Shown here piece after piece: positions 24,429 through 36,669 of a stretch of 64,000 nt of DNA. The stretch is taken from positions 1 to 64,000 of the forward strand of contig NSKG01000008.1 of the NCBI GenBank assembly GCA_002287035.1, written 5' to 3'. The stretch comes from Pseudomonas sp. WN033. Lineage in GTDB: Bacteria > Pseudomonadota > Gammaproteobacteria > Pseudomonadales > Pseudomonadaceae. Under the pieces are notes generated by a model, which saw only the letters and a program-made list of their open reading frames with translations, ran no database searches and had not been told where the DNA came from. Each line of letters begins with the position of its first letter. Position 1 is the first letter of the stretch. The position numbers and the translations under genes were made by a program.

Positions 24429-25149
24429 ACTGATTCTCGAGGCCGCGCTGCTGGCAGCAGGCAAGCCGTTGAGTCTTGAGCGTCTGCGTGAGCTGTTCGA
24501 CGAAGACCGCGCGCCGACCAATGAAGCTCTGCGTGAGGCTCTGGTTCGGCTTGGGGATAGCTACACCGAGCGCGCCTTTGAGCTGCGAGAGGTGGCTGGC
24601 GGCTGGCGCCTGCAGGTACGTGGGGACTACACGCCCTGGGTCAGCCGGTTGTGGGAGGAGCGGCCGCAGCGCTATTCGCGGGCCATGCTTGAAACTCTGG
24701 CGTTGATTGCCTATCGCCAGCCGATCACCCGTGGCGAAATTGAAGATATTCGCGGTGTTGCAGTCAGTAGTCAGATCATCAAGACTCTGCTTGAACGCGA
24801 GTGGGTAAGAGTGGTTGGCCACCGTGACGTGCCGGGCCGCCCGGCAATGTTTGCCACCACCCGGCAATTTCTCGACTATTTCAATATGCGCAGCCTCAAT
24901 GAGCTGCCGCCGCTGGCTACTATTCGCGATATCGATCAGCTTGAGCCGGAGTTGGAGCTCAAGGATGAAGGTGCTGATGCTGCTGCCGATCAGGCGCCCT
25001 GGATGCCGGTCGAGCCGCTCAAAGCGCTGGACGGCGAGGAGGGCGAAGAAACCGGCTTTCATGCGCTGCTGGATGAGCTCAAGGCGATGGAGGCCAATAT
25101 TAAGACGGACTTCGACGACCTGTTGCCGGACGAGCAGGACGAGGACTGA
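24409..25149 (+). CDS. scpB: Segregation and condensation protein B
   Basis: A 246-residue protein with tandem winged-helix domains that dimerises on ScpA. Family hallmarks are LILEAALLAAGKPLS at the start, RYSRAMLETLALIAYRQPITRGEIEDIRGV in the second domain, and GRPAMFATTRQFLDYFNM. The C-terminal ~60 residues are acidic and low in complexity, as in related pseudomonad proteins. The start at MSQPALELIL was chosen because GGTGAGG precedes it and because it agrees with homologues. The overlap with scpA supports balanced synthesis of the pair. Confidence 0.93.
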   Translation: MSQPALELILEAALLAAGKPLSLERLRELFDEDRAPTNEALREALVRLGDSYTERAFELREVAGGWRLQVRGDYTPWVSRLWEERPQRYSRAMLETLALIAYRQPITRGEIEDIRGVAVSSQIIKTLLEREWVRVVGHRDVPGRPAMFATTRQFLDYFNMRSLNELPPLATIRDIDQLEPELELKDEGADAAADQAPWMPVEPLKALDGEEGEETGFHALLDELKAMEANIKTDFDDLLPDEQDED

Positions 25150-25265
25150 GTCGTACTCCTGTCATGCGTCAGGACCATAGTGCAGGTGTAGAACGATAAG
25201 TGCGATTACTATATCCTGCATTTCTCTCTGCAGCATTGCAGTTCACACACCGGGAGGTGCTCTAA

Positions 25266-26156
25266 ATGACCGACATTATCGAAAACGATTCAACTCCTAC
25301 TCCCCCCGCCAGCGGCGAAAAGCTGCAAAAGGTACTGGCGCGTCTGGGGCTTGGTTCGCGCCGCGAAATCGAAGCCTGGATTGGTGCTGGCCGGGTCGAG
25401 GTCAATGGCGAGGTGGCCCAGCTTGGTTGCCGGGTCGACAGTCTTGACCAGATCAGTGTTGATGGCCGGCCGCTGCGACGGGATCTGAACACCGAAGTGA
25501 TTCGCCGGGTGATGATCTACAACAAGCCTGAAGGCGAGGTTTGTACCCGCGATGACCCGGAAGGTCGACCGACTGTATTTGATCGCCTGCCACGCTTGAA
25601 ACAGGGGCGCTGGATTAATGTTGGGCGTCTGGATCTCAATACCTCAGGTCTGTTGTTGTTCACTACCGACGGTGAGCTAGCCAATCGGCTGATGCATCCC
25701 TCTTACCAGATGGATCGTGAATACGCAGTGCGAGTCATGGGCGAAGTCGATGAGGCCATGATTGAGCGGCTGAAAACCGGTGTCATGCTCGAGGATGGCC
25801 CTGCACGCTTTACCGACGTGGTCTCTTCCGGTGGTGACGGGATCAACCGCTGGTATCATGTCTGTCTGCTCGAAGGGCGCAACCGCGAAGTGCGTCGCCT
25901 GTGGGAGTCTCAGGGCGTAAAGGTAAGTCGTCTCAAGCGGGTGCGCTTCGGGCCGGTATTTCTCGGTGCCGAGCTGCCGATGGGGCGCTGGCGGGAAATG
26001 AAGCAGAACGAGATCGACACCTTGAGTGAGGAAGTCGGTCTGAAGCCGATCCCGTTGCCGGCGATGAAAACTGCCGACAAGGAAAAGCTGAAACGGCATG
26101 AGCGCAAGCCGTCGATGCATCAGGCGCGCACCAGTCGCCGACCGCGTCGGAGCTGA
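25266..26156 (+). CDS. rluB: Ribosomal large subunit pseudouridine synthase B
   Basis: A 296-residue RsuA/RluB-family enzyme that makes pseudouridine in helix 89 of 23S rRNA (E. coli position 2605). An N-terminal S4 RNA-binding domain (residues ~18-75, [18 protein letters not shown]) is followed by the catalytic domain with the active-site Asp in [13 protein letters not shown]. The C-terminal tail is rich in Lys and Arg. GGGAGG lies 9 bases before the ATG. A 116-base gap after scpB without a clear hairpin leaves open whether it is in the trpS-scpAB operon. Confidence 0.94.
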   Translation: MTDIIENDSTPTPPASGEKLQKVLARLGLGSRREIEAWIGAGRVEVNGEVAQLGCRVDSLDQISVDGRPLRRDLNTEVIRRVMIYNKPEGEVCTRDDPEGRPTVFDRLPRLKQGRWINVGRLDLNTSGLLLFTTDGELANRLMHPSYQMDREYAVRVMGEVDEAMIERLKTGVMLEDGPARFTDVVSSGGDGINRWYHVCLLEGRNREVRRLWESQGVKVSRLKRVRFGPVFLGAELPMGRWREMKQNEIDTLSEEVGLKPIPLPAMKTADKEKLKRHERKPSMHQARTSRRPRRS

Positions 26157-26202
26157 CAAGGTTGATTGTGCGGCCTTGATTACCAATATGGAGAATGAAC
26201 GG

Positions 26203-26943
26203 ATGCCAACGCTGTTGTTGTACAAGGAAATCAAGGCGCTCAATCGAGATGAGCACAAGCTGCTAAAACTCAAAGCCGGTGGTAATAGTCATTTCGCCGC
26301 CGAAACTCATTTGGTCCCCTTGGCAGGCCTGGAGTTTTTCCAGGCCGCACGCAGTTACCCGATTGTATTCGTTGGTGAGGGCGATAGTGTCAGTCCGATT
26401 GCCTTGCTGGGATTGGAGCAGGGTGATAACAGCTATGTGCAGGACGATGGTCGGTGGCATGCCAATACCTATGTGCCTGCTTTTATCCGGCGTTACCCCT
26501 TTGTATTGGCGCAAGGGGAAGATGATGGTTTCACCGTTTGCATCGATGCTGGTTACTCGGGCTGGAATGAAACTCAAGGGCAAGCGCTTTTCAAGGATGA
26601 TGGCTCGAACAGTGACTATCTGAATGAAATGATTCAGTTCATGCAGGGCTTTACCGCAGAAATGCAGCGTACCCGCGATTTTGTCGAAGCCTTGAAAGCA
26701 TTAGATCTGCTGGTGGTACGTACGCTCAAGCTAACCCACGCCAGTGGCGAGAGTTTTGTCTTGCGTGATTTCATGGCTGTTGATGAAGAGCGTTTCCTCA
26801 AGCTTGACGACGATCAGGTCCTGATGCTGAATCGGAAGGGCTATTTGGGCTGGGTTTATGCTCATCTGATGTCGTTGGGTAATGCCAATCAGTTGTTTGA
26901 GCGCTACTTGGTTGCTCGCCAGCAAGCGGCAGCTACCCACTAG
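26203..26943 (+). CDS. SapC-family protein
   Basis: A 246-residue soluble protein of the SapC family (named after a Campylobacter S-layer locus gene). Visible family features are HFAAETHLVPLAGLEFFQAARSYPIVFVGE near the start, YVPAFIRRYPFVL, and the C-terminal GWVYAHLMSLGNANQLFERY segment. The molecular function is unknown; homologues are widespread in marine gammaproteobacteria. The start was set at MPTLLLYKEI because GGAG lies 8 bases upstream; the ATG at 26188 sits before that site. No S-layer genes are nearby. Confidence 0.82.
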   Translation: MPTLLLYKEIKALNRDEHKLLKLKAGGNSHFAAETHLVPLAGLEFFQAARSYPIVFVGEGDSVSPIALLGLEQGDNSYVQDDGRWHANTYVPAFIRRYPFVLAQGEDDGFTVCIDAGYSGWNETQGQALFKDDGSNSDYLNEMIQFMQGFTAEMQRTRDFVEALKALDLLVVRTLKLTHASGESFVLRDFMAVDEERFLKLDDDQVLMLNRKGYLGWVYAHLMSLGNANQLFERYLVARQQAAATH

Positions 26944-26991
26944 GTGAGGGAGCAGGCCTGATTAGGCCTGTTCTTCTATTCGTTTATTGGC

Positions 26992-27894
26992 TTATTCGCT
27001 GACCACGGTATTGCGGCCGCGGTGTTTGGCCGCGTACATAAGTTTGTCGCAGCGATCGAGCAGTTCCCGGCCGGTCTCGTCGTTATGGCGGATGGCAACC
27101 CCCAGGCTTACGGTCATGGGCAGTGGCTGGCCATCAATCTTGAATTGCAGGTTTTCCACTGCGCTGCGAATGCGCTCGGCAATGCTCTTGGCTGGCTCCA
27201 GATCGGTGTTGCCCAGCACTACTACAAACTCCTCGCCTCCCAGGCGATACAGTCCATCCACTGCGCGCAAACACTGACGAGTGCAGTCGACCACGGTCTT
27301 GAGGGCCTGGTCGCCGTAGGCATGACCATACATATCATTGATCTGCTTGAAGCGGTCCAGGTCCAGCACCAGCAACGACAGCGGTGTGCGATTGCGGATG
27401 GCAAGTTGAACCTCGCGGTTGATGGCCTGGTCCATGGCCAGGCGGTTACCGGCCCCGGTCAGGTTGTCGCGCAGGGCGCACGACACTGCCTCGTGATACA
27501 TCAGGGCGTTGCGTAGCGGATACAGCAGAGTGCTGAGCAGGGTTTCCAGGTTGCTCAGTTCCAGTTCGCGAAAGCGCTTGGCGCGACTGAACAGCAGTTC
27601 GCCGAGAAAATCGTTGCCATGATTGAGTCGATAGCTGCAGCGGTGCAGGCTGGGCTTGCCCTGTTGCAGTTGCAGGTCGTGGGTGCTGTTCTGGTATTCC
27701 AGCCCGTCGACCGGGATCAGGCTCTGCAGTTCGGTGAAGAACAGTTCCAGAACCCGATCGATTTCCAGTGAGGTTTGCAGTACCTGAAGCAGTCGCTGAT
27801 GCAGCGCGGGGAGCGAGCGTTGCTGGCCACTGGCAGGCTGGAGCAGTTTGCGGGCGCTGTCGAGATCGATGGTATTGCCTTGGGTCGACATCAT
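26992..27894 (-). CDS. GGDEF-domain diguanylate cyclase
   Basis: A 300-residue cytoplasmic protein with a GAF-like N-terminal domain (about residues 30-135) and a GGDEF domain. The active site is GGEEF (219-223), and the inhibitory I-site RAVD (210-213) is intact at the right spacing, so it should be an active, product-inhibited c-di-GMP synthase. No membrane helices are present. The signal sensed by the GAF-like domain is unknown. Its c-di-GMP could feed the LapD switch encoded elsewhere in this window, but that is only a possibility. AGGA precedes the first of two adjacent ATGs. Confidence 0.9.
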   Translation of the reverse strand: MMSTQGNTIDLDSARKLLQPASGQQRSLPALHQRLLQVLQTSLEIDRVLELFFTELQSLIPVDGLEYQNSTHDLQLQQGKPSLHRCSYRLNHGNDFLGELLFSRAKRFRELELSNLETLLSTLLYPLRNALMYHEAVSCALRDNLTGAGNRLAMDQAINREVQLAIRNRTPLSLLVLDLDRFKQINDMYGHAYGDQALKTVVDCTRQCLRAVDGLYRLGGEEFVVVLGNTDLEPAKSIAERIRSAVENLQFKIDGQPLPMTVSLGVAIRHNDETGRELLDRCDKLMYAAKHRGRNTVVSE

Positions 27895-28043
27895 GACAAA
27901 TCCTGGGCGGGTGCTGGAATTATCTTGATCAAAGCAAACTGTGTGCCATCATTGTAAAATCTTTTTTTATCAGTGTCTTATGGTTTGTGTGATGGCATTT
28001 CTGTGGTGAGGGTGGCAAAAAATTGCCGCTGCTGGAGTTTTTC

Positions 28044-28065
28044 GCCGCTGCACGACGACAGCGGC
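28044..28065 (-). terminator. Hairpin downstream of yciK
   Basis: GCCGCTG and CAGCGGC form a 7-bp stem with an 8-base loop, 15 bases beyond the yciK stop on the minus strand. Only GAAAAAC follows, so it lacks a U-tract. Confidence 0.35.
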
Positions 28066-28079
28066 GTCGGAAAACCGTC

Positions 28080-28823
28080 TTATTGGGCGTTCAGCGCCTG
28101 GCCGTTGATCTCACGGCTGTCGGCACCCAGCAGGTAGAGAAATACCGGCATGATGGCGGCGGGCTCGGGATTGGTCTCCGGCTCTTCGGCCGGGTAGGCC
28201 TTGGCCCGCATGGCAGTACGGGTGGCGCCGGGGTTGACACTGTTGACCCGGATATTGCTGGTGCCGTCCTGCTCGTCTGCCATAACCTGCATCATGCCCT
28301 CCAGAGCGAACTTGGATACTGCATAGGGGCCCCAGTAGGCGCGCCCTGTGCGACCAACGCTGGATGACACCATGACTATTGAGGCGTCACCAGCGACGCG
28401 TAGTAGTGGCATCATCGCCTTGGTCAGCAGGAATGGGGCGTTGACGTTGACCTGCATGGCCTGCAGCCAGTCTTCGGTTTTGATCTGTTCGAACGGGGTA
28501 CGCGGGCCGCCCAGCAGTGCTGCGTTGTGGACCAGGCCGTCTAGTCGACCGAAGCTGTCGAAGAGCTGGTCGGCCAGGTCCTCGTAGTCCTTTTCGGTTG
28601 CGGTTTCCAGGTTGAGTACGCAAATGGCCGGTTGCGGCTGGCCCGCAGCCTCGATCTGATCGTATACCGCTTCCAGTTTGCTCAGGTTACGGCCGATCAG
28701 TACTACGGTGGCGCCGTGGGCTGCGCAGCTCAGAGCGCAGGCCTTGCCGATCCCGTCGCTGGCGCCGGTGATGAGGATGACCCGGTCCTTGAGCAGGTCG
28801 GTCGGGGCATGATAGTCGAACAT
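28080..28823 (-). CDS. yciK: YciK-type short-chain dehydrogenase
   Basis: A 247-residue classical SDR. The cofactor motif is TGASDGIG (residues ~20-27), the structural NAG motif reads HNAALLGG, and the catalytic Ser, Tyr and Lys are in VSSSVGRTGRAYWGPYAVSK. The substrate of YciK is not established. It is the last gene of the mtaD-ubiG-mupP-yciK operon, one base after the mupP stop. Confidence 0.9.
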   Translation of the reverse strand: MFDYHAPTDLLKDRVILITGASDGIGKACALSCAAHGATVVLIGRNLSKLEAVYDQIEAAGQPQPAICVLNLETATEKDYEDLADQLFDSFGRLDGLVHNAALLGGPRTPFEQIKTEDWLQAMQVNVNAPFLLTKAMMPLLRVAGDASIVMVSSSVGRTGRAYWGPYAVSKFALEGMMQVMADEQDGTSNIRVNSVNPGATRTAMRAKAYPAEEPETNPEPAAIMPVFLYLLGADSREINGQALNAQ

Positions 28824-28824
28824 G

Positions 28825-29496
28825 TTACTTCTCCTGTTGGCGTAGCTGCATCAGCCAGGGATGCAATGCCGTTGCCTCGTGAATACTGTGGTCAGCCTGC
28901 CAAGTGCTGGGGTCGTCGCCGGGCGGCAGATAGCCGTATAGCGCTGCAACGGTCAGCATGCCAGCGGCGCGGCCTGCCTGAATGTCACGCAGGTGGTCAC
29001 CAATGAATACCGAATGGCGCGGCTCTACTCTCATCTCGACACAGGCTTTGAGCAAGGGTTCCGGGTGAGGTTTGGACTGGCTGACCTGGTCTGGGCAGAC
29101 CAGGCTGGCGCAGCGCTGCCCAATTCCCATGGCGTCCAGCAATGGTACGCTGAAGCGACTTAGCTTGTTGGTGACCACGCCCCAGGGCAGGCCTTCGCTA
29201 TCGAGCCAGTCGAGCAGGGGCTCAATGCCCGGGTAGAAGCGGGTATGTACTGCCAGCTGACGGTCATAGCGTTGCAGAAAATCTTCGCGAAGCTCCTGGA
29301 AGCCGGCTGCCTGCGGGCTCAGTTCAAAGGCGGCGCAGAGCATGCCGATCGAGCCGTCCGATACCCGGCTGCGCACCTGATCTTCGGGTGCTGGTGGCAG
29401 GCCGCGTTCGGCGCGCATGACCTGGATGATGTCGACGAAGTCGCCTGCGGTATCCAGCAGGGTTCCGTCAAGATCGAACAGGACGCTGGTGATCAT
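28825..29496 (-). CDS. mupP: N-acetylmuramic acid 6-phosphate phosphatase MupP
   Basis: A 223-residue HAD-family phosphatase. Catalytic motif I is FDLDGTLLD (nucleophile Asp8, acid/base Asp10); motif II is VVTNK, motif III is the Lys in SKPHPEP, and motif IV is GDHLRD. The helical cap lies between motifs I and II. It resembles phosphoglycolate phosphatase, but in Pseudomonas the gene between ubiG and yciK encodes MupP. MupP acts in the AmgK/MurU cell-wall recycling route that bypasses fosfomycin-sensitive steps. The call to MupP rests largely on this gene order. Confidence 0.85.
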   Translation of the reverse strand: MITSVLFDLDGTLLDTAGDFVDIIQVMRAERGLPPAPEDQVRSRVSDGSIGMLCAAFELSPQAAGFQELREDFLQRYDRQLAVHTRFYPGIEPLLDWLDSEGLPWGVVTNKLSRFSVPLLDAMGIGQRCASLVCPDQVSQSKPHPEPLLKACVEMRVEPRHSVFIGDHLRDIQAGRAAGMLTVAALYGYLPPGDDPSTWQADHSIHEATALHPWLMQLRQQEK

Positions 29497-29498
29497 GA

Positions 29499-30197
29499 CT
29501 ACAGGCTCCGTTGGCAGTGAATCATGTAGTTGACGTCGACATCCGGCTCCAGTCGGTAGATCTTGGTCAGCGGGTTGTAGGTCAGGCCGGTGATGTCTTG
29601 TAGGTCCAGGCCGGCTTCGCGGCTCCAGGCGCCCAGTTCGGCGGGGCGGATGAACTTGGCGAATTCGTGGGTACCGCGCGGCAGCATGCGCAGCACGTAT
29701 TCGGCTCCGACGATGGCGAACAGGAATGACTTGGGGTTGCGATTGATCGTCGAGAAAAACACCTGGCCGCCGGGTTTGACCAGGGTGGCGCAGGCGCGGA
29801 TCACCGATGAGGGATCGGGTACATGTTCGAGCATTTCCATGCAGGTCACCACGTCGAACTGGCCGGGCAGCTCTTCAGCCAGTTCTTCTGCAGTGCACTG
29901 GCGGTAATCGACCTCGACGCCCGATTCGAGCTGGTGCAGCCTGGCGACACCCAGTGGCGCTTCACCCATATCGATACCGGTAACTTTGGCGCCACGCTGG
30001 GCCATGGCTTCAGCCAGGATGCCGCCGCCGCAACCGACGTCAAGTACGGTCTTGCCGGCCAGGCTGGCGCGCTGGTCGATCCAGTTGGTCCGCAGTGGGT
30101 TGATTTCATGTAGTGGGCGGAATTCGCTGTTGCGGTCCCACCAGCGGCTGGCCAGCGCCTCGAATTTGGCGATTTCAGCGCGATCGACATTAAGCAT
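29499..30197 (-). CDS. ubiG: Ubiquinone biosynthesis O-methyltransferase UbiG
   Basis: A 232-residue SAM-dependent methyltransferase catalysing both O-methylations in ubiquinone synthesis. Motif I is [13 protein letters not shown], with the acidic SAM-binding residue in VTGIDMGE. The family N-terminus ([14 protein letters not shown]) and the [10 protein letters not shown] region are typical. The start at [13 protein letters not shown] was chosen over an upstream ATG that would extend deep into mtaD. It overlaps the 3' end of mtaD by 8 bases and is followed by mupP after 2 bases. Confidence 0.95.
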   Translation of the reverse strand: MLNVDRAEIAKFEALASRWWDRNSEFRPLHEINPLRTNWIDQRASLAGKTVLDVGCGGGILAEAMAQRGAKVTGIDMGEAPLGVARLHQLESGVEVDYRQCTAEELAEELPGQFDVVTCMEMLEHVPDPSSVIRACATLVKPGGQVFFSTINRNPKSFLFAIVGAEYVLRMLPRGTHEFAKFIRPAELGAWSREAGLDLQDITGLTYNPLTKIYRLEPDVDVNYMIHCQRSL

Positions 30198-31530
30198 CCT
30201 GGGTATCCCCTTGTTGAATCCGTTGAGCCCAGTTCTGGGTCTGGGCAAGCAGTGGCTCTAGTTCGAAGCGAATCAGTTGTCGGTCGCGGACCTTTTCCCG
30301 GCCGGCAACCCAGACGTCGCTTACCTGGCTGGCACTGCAGGTATAAAGCAGTTGCGATAATGCATGATACACCGGTTGGCGGCCGGGGCCGTCCAGTTCT
30401 ACGGCGATCAGGTCGGCGGCCTTGCCGGGTTCCAGTGAGCCGATGCGCTCGCTCAGGCCCAAGGCCTTGGCGCCAGCCAGGGTGGCCATATGCAGGGCGG
30501 CGTGGGCATCCAGGGCGGTAGGCTGGCCGCTCACCCCCTTGGCCAGCAGGGCGGCTGTGCGCAACTCGCCAAGCATATCCAGATCGTTGTTGCTGGCCGC
30601 GCCATCGGTACCCAGCGCAACGTTGATGCCGGCCTCCAGCAGACGTTGGGTCGGGCAGAAGCCGCTGGCCAGTTTGAGGTTGGATTCCGGGCAGTGGATC
30701 ACCTGCACATCGAAGGCCTGCAGCAATTCCAGATCACTGTCGTCCACCTGGGTCATGTGCACGGCTTGCAGGCGTGGGCTAAGCAGCCCCAGATCGCGCA
30801 GGCGCTGAAGCGGACGACGTCCATCCTGTTGCAGGGCCTGATCGACTTCGGCTGCGGTTTCGTGCACATGCATGTGGACAGGTAGGTCCAGTTCGTCAGC
30901 CAGAGTGCGAATTCGGGTCAGGGTGTCATCGCCAACCGTATAGGGCGCGTGTGGGCCGAAGGCAATGCTGATCAGTTCGCTGTGGCGCAGTTCATCATGC
31001 AGGCGCAGACCCTGACTGATGGCGTCGTTGGCGTCGCGGGCACCGGGAATCGGGCTGTCGACAACCGGAAAGGCAATTTGTGCACGGATTCCACGTTCCA
31101 GCGCGACCTGGGCGGCCACTGCTGGATAGAAGTACATGTCGGCGAAGCAGGTAGTGCCGCCTAGCAGCATTTCCGCTACGGCCAGTTCGGTGCCTGTACG
31201 CACGAACTGCTCGTCGACCCAGCGGCCTTCAGCTGGCCAGATATGCTCTTGCAGCCAGGTCATCAGGGGCAGGTCGTCGGCCAGACCGCGCAACAGGCTC
31301 ATGGCCGCATGGCCGTGGGCATTGACCAGGCCCGGTATTAGCAGATGATTGCCGAGTTCGCGCCGCTCGCGTGGGCGCAGGTCGCTGCAGGCACTCTGCG
31401 GCACAATGGCGAGAATGTTGCCCTGATGAATGGCCAGTGCGTGATCTGTCAGAAGTTGGCCGGCAGGTACTACCGGAGCGATCCAGCGAGCGCTGATCAG
31501 CAGGTCGAATTCGTTGGGTATCTGGAGCAT
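30190..31530 (-). CDS. mtaD: 5-methylthioadenosine / S-adenosylhomocysteine deaminase
   Basis: A 446-residue amidohydrolase (TRZ/ATZ family). Zinc-binding motifs are visible in [25 protein letters not shown] and [15 protein letters not shown]. In P. aeruginosa this enzyme deaminates methylthioadenosine to methylthioinosine, which is phosphorolysed to methylthioribose 1-phosphate. The product feeds MtnA, encoded divergently next door. The ATG at 31530 has AGG about 10 bases upstream; a GTG two codons earlier has too short a spacing. It heads the mtaD-ubiG-mupP-yciK operon. Confidence 0.9.
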   Translation of the reverse strand: MLQIPNEFDLLISARWIAPVVPAGQLLTDHALAIHQGNILAIVPQSACSDLRPRERRELGNHLLIPGLVNAHGHAAMSLLRGLADDLPLMTWLQEHIWPAEGRWVDEQFVRTGTELAVAEMLLGGTTCFADMYFYPAVAAQVALERGIRAQIAFPVVDSPIPGARDANDAISQGLRLHDELRHSELISIAFGPHAPYTVGDDTLTRIRTLADELDLPVHMHVHETAAEVDQALQQDGRRPLQRLRDLGLLSPRLQAVHMTQVDDSDLELLQAFDVQVIHCPESNLKLASGFCPTQRLLEAGINVALGTDGAASNNDLDMLGELRTAALLAKGVSGQPTALDAHAALHMATLAGAKALGLSERIGSLEPGKAADLIAVELDGPGRQPVYHALSQLLYTCSASQVSDVWVAGREKVRDRQLIRFELEPLLAQTQNWAQRIQQGDTQDA

Positions 31531-31616
31531 GGGCACAATACCTGCCTGGGTTGTGGTGTGGCGCAGTATACCCTCCGATAGGGTGTTATTGCTGCCCGGT
31601 AAGGTGTGTATGCAGG

Positions 31617-31623
31617 GTATAAT
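31617..31623 (+). promoter_or_regulatory. -10 element for mtnA
   Basis: GTATAAT, with a perfect TATAAT at 31618-31623, is preceded by GG and lies 50 bases before the mtnA ATG. The surrounding string GGTATAATC is the same as before recQ and trpS. No clear -35 is visible. Confidence 0.5.
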
Positions 31624-31673
31624 CAGCGACTTTGATCATGCCGGCCTCCTGTCGGCAGTGGCTGGAGATGTGC

Positions 31674-32750
31674 ATGTCACCGGATTTCACGTTGTTGCCC
31701 GATACGTTCAAGGCGGTTGAGTGGTGTTCAGACCGCCTGCGTTTGCTGGATCAGCGGCATTTGCCAGGGCAAGAGTTGTATCTTGATTGCGACGATGCGC
31801 CGCAGGTGGCGACAGCAATCCGTGACATGGTGGTGCGCGGCGCGCCGGCGATTGGTGTTGCCGCCGCCTATGGTATCGCTCTGGCGGCTCGGCGGATTGC
31901 TCAGGCTGACGATTGGGAGTCTGCCCTGGCGGACGATTTCGCCCGTCTGGAAGTGGCTCGGCCAACTGCGGTGAATCTGGGCTGGGCGCTGCGCATGATG
32001 CGAGAGCAGTTGCGGCGCCTGCCTGTCGATGCCGATGTGCCTGCCCGCTTGCTGCAAGCTGCCGAGGAAATCCATGCCGGTGATCGAGAGGCTAATCTGA
32101 GCATGGCGCGTCTGGGCTTGCAGGTACTGCGTCGGCATGGGCGTGGCAAGCAGAAAGTGCTGACCCACTGTAATGCCGGAGCTCTAGCCACGGGTGGCTA
32201 CGGCACGGCGCTTGGGGTGATTCGAGCTGCTCATGCTGCCGGAGTGCTTGAGCAGGTCTATGCCGATGAAACCCGGCCTTGGTTGCAGGGCTCCAGGCTA
32301 ACAGCCTGGGAGCTGGTGCGCGCGGGGGTGCCGGTCACGTTGCTGGCTGATGTCACTGCCGCACACCTAATGAAGACCGAGGCTATCAGCTGGGTCATCG
32401 TGGGTGCTGACCGGATCGCTGCCAATGGTGATGTGGCCAATAAGATCGGCACCTATTCGCTGGCGGTGCTGGCCATGCATCATGGAGTGCGGTTCATGGT
32501 GGTGGCGCCAACCTCGACCATCGACATGAGCCTGGAAGAGGGTGAGCTGATCCCGCTGGAAGAACGCCCGGGTGATGAGTTGTTGCAGGTTGGTGGGCAG
32601 GATCTGACAACCGGTGCCGAGGTGTTCAATCCGGTGTTCGATGTCACTCCGGCCGACCTGATTGATGTGATTGTGACCGAAAAGGGCATTGTCGAGCGTC
32701 CCGACGCCCGCAAGCTGGCCGAGCTTATGAGTACCCGACGTCTGCACTGA
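31674..32750 (+). CDS. mtnA: Methylthioribose-1-phosphate isomerase
   Basis: A 358-residue isomerase of the eIF2B-related family that converts S-methyl-5-thioribose 1-phosphate to the ribulose form in methionine salvage. Signature segments are [35 protein letters not shown] (active-site Cys), [17 protein letters not shown] (catalytic Asp) and the C-terminal FNPVFDVTP. The start at MSPDFTLLP was chosen because GGAG lies 6 bases upstream. It is divergent from mtaD, so both arms of the same pathway share one 143-base intergenic region. Confidence 0.95.
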   Translation: MSPDFTLLPDTFKAVEWCSDRLRLLDQRHLPGQELYLDCDDAPQVATAIRDMVVRGAPAIGVAAAYGIALAARRIAQADDWESALADDFARLEVARPTAVNLGWALRMMREQLRRLPVDADVPARLLQAAEEIHAGDREANLSMARLGLQVLRRHGRGKQKVLTHCNAGALATGGYGTALGVIRAAHAAGVLEQVYADETRPWLQGSRLTAWELVRAGVPVTLLADVTAAHLMKTEAISWVIVGADRIAANGDVANKIGTYSLAVLAMHHGVRFMVVAPTSTIDMSLEEGELIPLEERPGDELLQVGGQDLTTGAEVFNPVFDVTPADLIDVIVTEKGIVERPDARKLAELMSTRRLH

Positions 32751-32799
32751 CTGGTTCTTGGCGCCGGGCGCTTTCGCGCTCCCTCCCTTACCTCGTCTG

Positions 32800-32808
32800 T
32801 GGTATGCT
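32800..32808 (+). promoter_or_regulatory. Candidate extended -10 element for gyrA
   Basis: TGGTATGCT carries a TG dinucleotide one base before TATGCT and lies about 130 bases before the gyrA ATG. No -35 at good spacing was found. The 188-base mtnA-gyrA gap holds nothing else recognisable beyond a weak GC-rich fold near 32765. Confidence 0.35.
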
Positions 32809-32938
32809 GCTGGGCTTTGATCGGGCGTGGTCCGGATCGCTCGGCACAGAGTTTCGCCGGGCGCCGAGAGCCCCTTCGCGCACTGAACCAAAGCTATAGG
32901 CATCAGCAGGTTGCCGACTAATAAAGGAATGCCGTTTC

Positions 32939-35575
<2,637 letters not shown>

Positions 35576-35583
35576 CAGGCATC

Positions 35584-36666
35584 GTGAGCAAGCGTTTGTT
35601 CAATTTCTGCGCCGGCCCGGCGGCGCTGCCCGAAGCGGTGCTGCAGCAGGCCCGCGAAGAGTTGCTGGATTGGCAGGGCAAGGGTTTGTCTGTGATGGAA
35701 ATGAGCCATCGCAGCGACGAGTTTGTCGGCATCGCCGAGCGCGCGGAGCAGGATCTGCGTGATCTGCTGGCGATTCCGAACAACTATAAGGTGCTGTTCC
35801 TGCAGGGCGGAGCCAGCCAGCAGTTTGCCCAGATTCCGCTCAATCTGCTGCCTGAGGGTGGCAGGGCCGATTATATTGACACCGGTATCTGGTCGGCCAA
35901 GGCCATCGAGGAGTCCTCGCGCTTCGGTAACGTACATGTTGCCGCCAGTGCCAAGGGCCATGACTACTTCGCAATTCCCGGGCAGAACGACTGGCAGCTC
36001 TCCGGCGATGCCGCCTATGTACACTACACCCCGAACGAGACCATCGGTGGGCTGGAGTTCAACTGGGTGCCGGAAGTGTCTGCACCCTTGGTGGCAGACA
36101 TGTCCTCTAACATACTGTCGCGTCCGCTCGATGTATCGAAGTTCGGTCTGATTTATGCTGGTGCGCAGAAGAATATCGGCCCCAGCGGCCTGGTAGTAGT
36201 GATCGTGCGTGAAGATCTGCTCGGTCGCGCGCGGGCCAGTTGCCCTACCATGCTCGACTATGCCGTAGCGGCCAAGAATGGCTCGATGTACAACACCCCG
36301 CCGACCTTCGCCTGGTATCTGTCCGGGCTGATTTTCCAGTGGCTCAAGCAGCAGGGCGGGCTGGAAGGGATGAAGCGCGTCAACGATGCCAAGCAGCGCA
36401 AGCTGTATGCCGCCATCGACGCCAGCGGGCTGTACAGTAACCCGATCAATGTCGCTGACCGCTCGTGGATGAACGTACCTTTCCGCCTGGCTGATGACCG
36501 CCTGGACAAACCGTTCCTGGCTGGCGCCGAAGAGCGTGGGCTGCTCAATCTGAAAGGCCATCGCTCGGTCGGTGGTATGCGCGCGTCAATCTACAATGCG
36601 GTGCCGGAAGCGGCAGTGGATGCGTTGGTGGCCTACATGGCCGAATTCGAGAAACAGCACGGTTGA
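35584..36666 (+). CDS. serC: Phosphoserine aminotransferase
   Basis: A 360-residue PLP-dependent class V aminotransferase for serine and pyridoxine synthesis. The start MSKRLFNFCAGPAALP is characteristic, and the PLP lysine is in YAGAQKNIGPSG. The translation begins at GTG; GGAG lies upstream in the tail of gyrA. It is followed 3 bases later by pheA. The run serC-pheA-hisC-tyrA/aroA-cmk-rpsA is the known pseudomonad aromatic supraoperon. Confidence 0.96.
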   Translation: MSKRLFNFCAGPAALPEAVLQQAREELLDWQGKGLSVMEMSHRSDEFVGIAERAEQDLRDLLAIPNNYKVLFLQGGASQQFAQIPLNLLPEGGRADYIDTGIWSAKAIEESSRFGNVHVAASAKGHDYFAIPGQNDWQLSGDAAYVHYTPNETIGGLEFNWVPEVSAPLVADMSSNILSRPLDVSKFGLIYAGAQKNIGPSGLVVVIVREDLLGRARASCPTMLDYAVAAKNGSMYNTPPTFAWYLSGLIFQWLKQQGGLEGMKRVNDAKQRKLYAAIDASGLYSNPINVADRSWMNVPFRLADDRLDKPFLAGAEERGLLNLKGHRSVGGMRASIYNAVPEAAVDALVAYMAEFEKQHG

Positions 36667-36669
36667 ACC

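Noticed and set aside
28825-29496. Phosphoglycolate phosphatase (gph) for the HAD protein
   Set aside because: Sequence is compatible, but the position between ubiG and yciK matches the MupP gene known in Pseudomonas.
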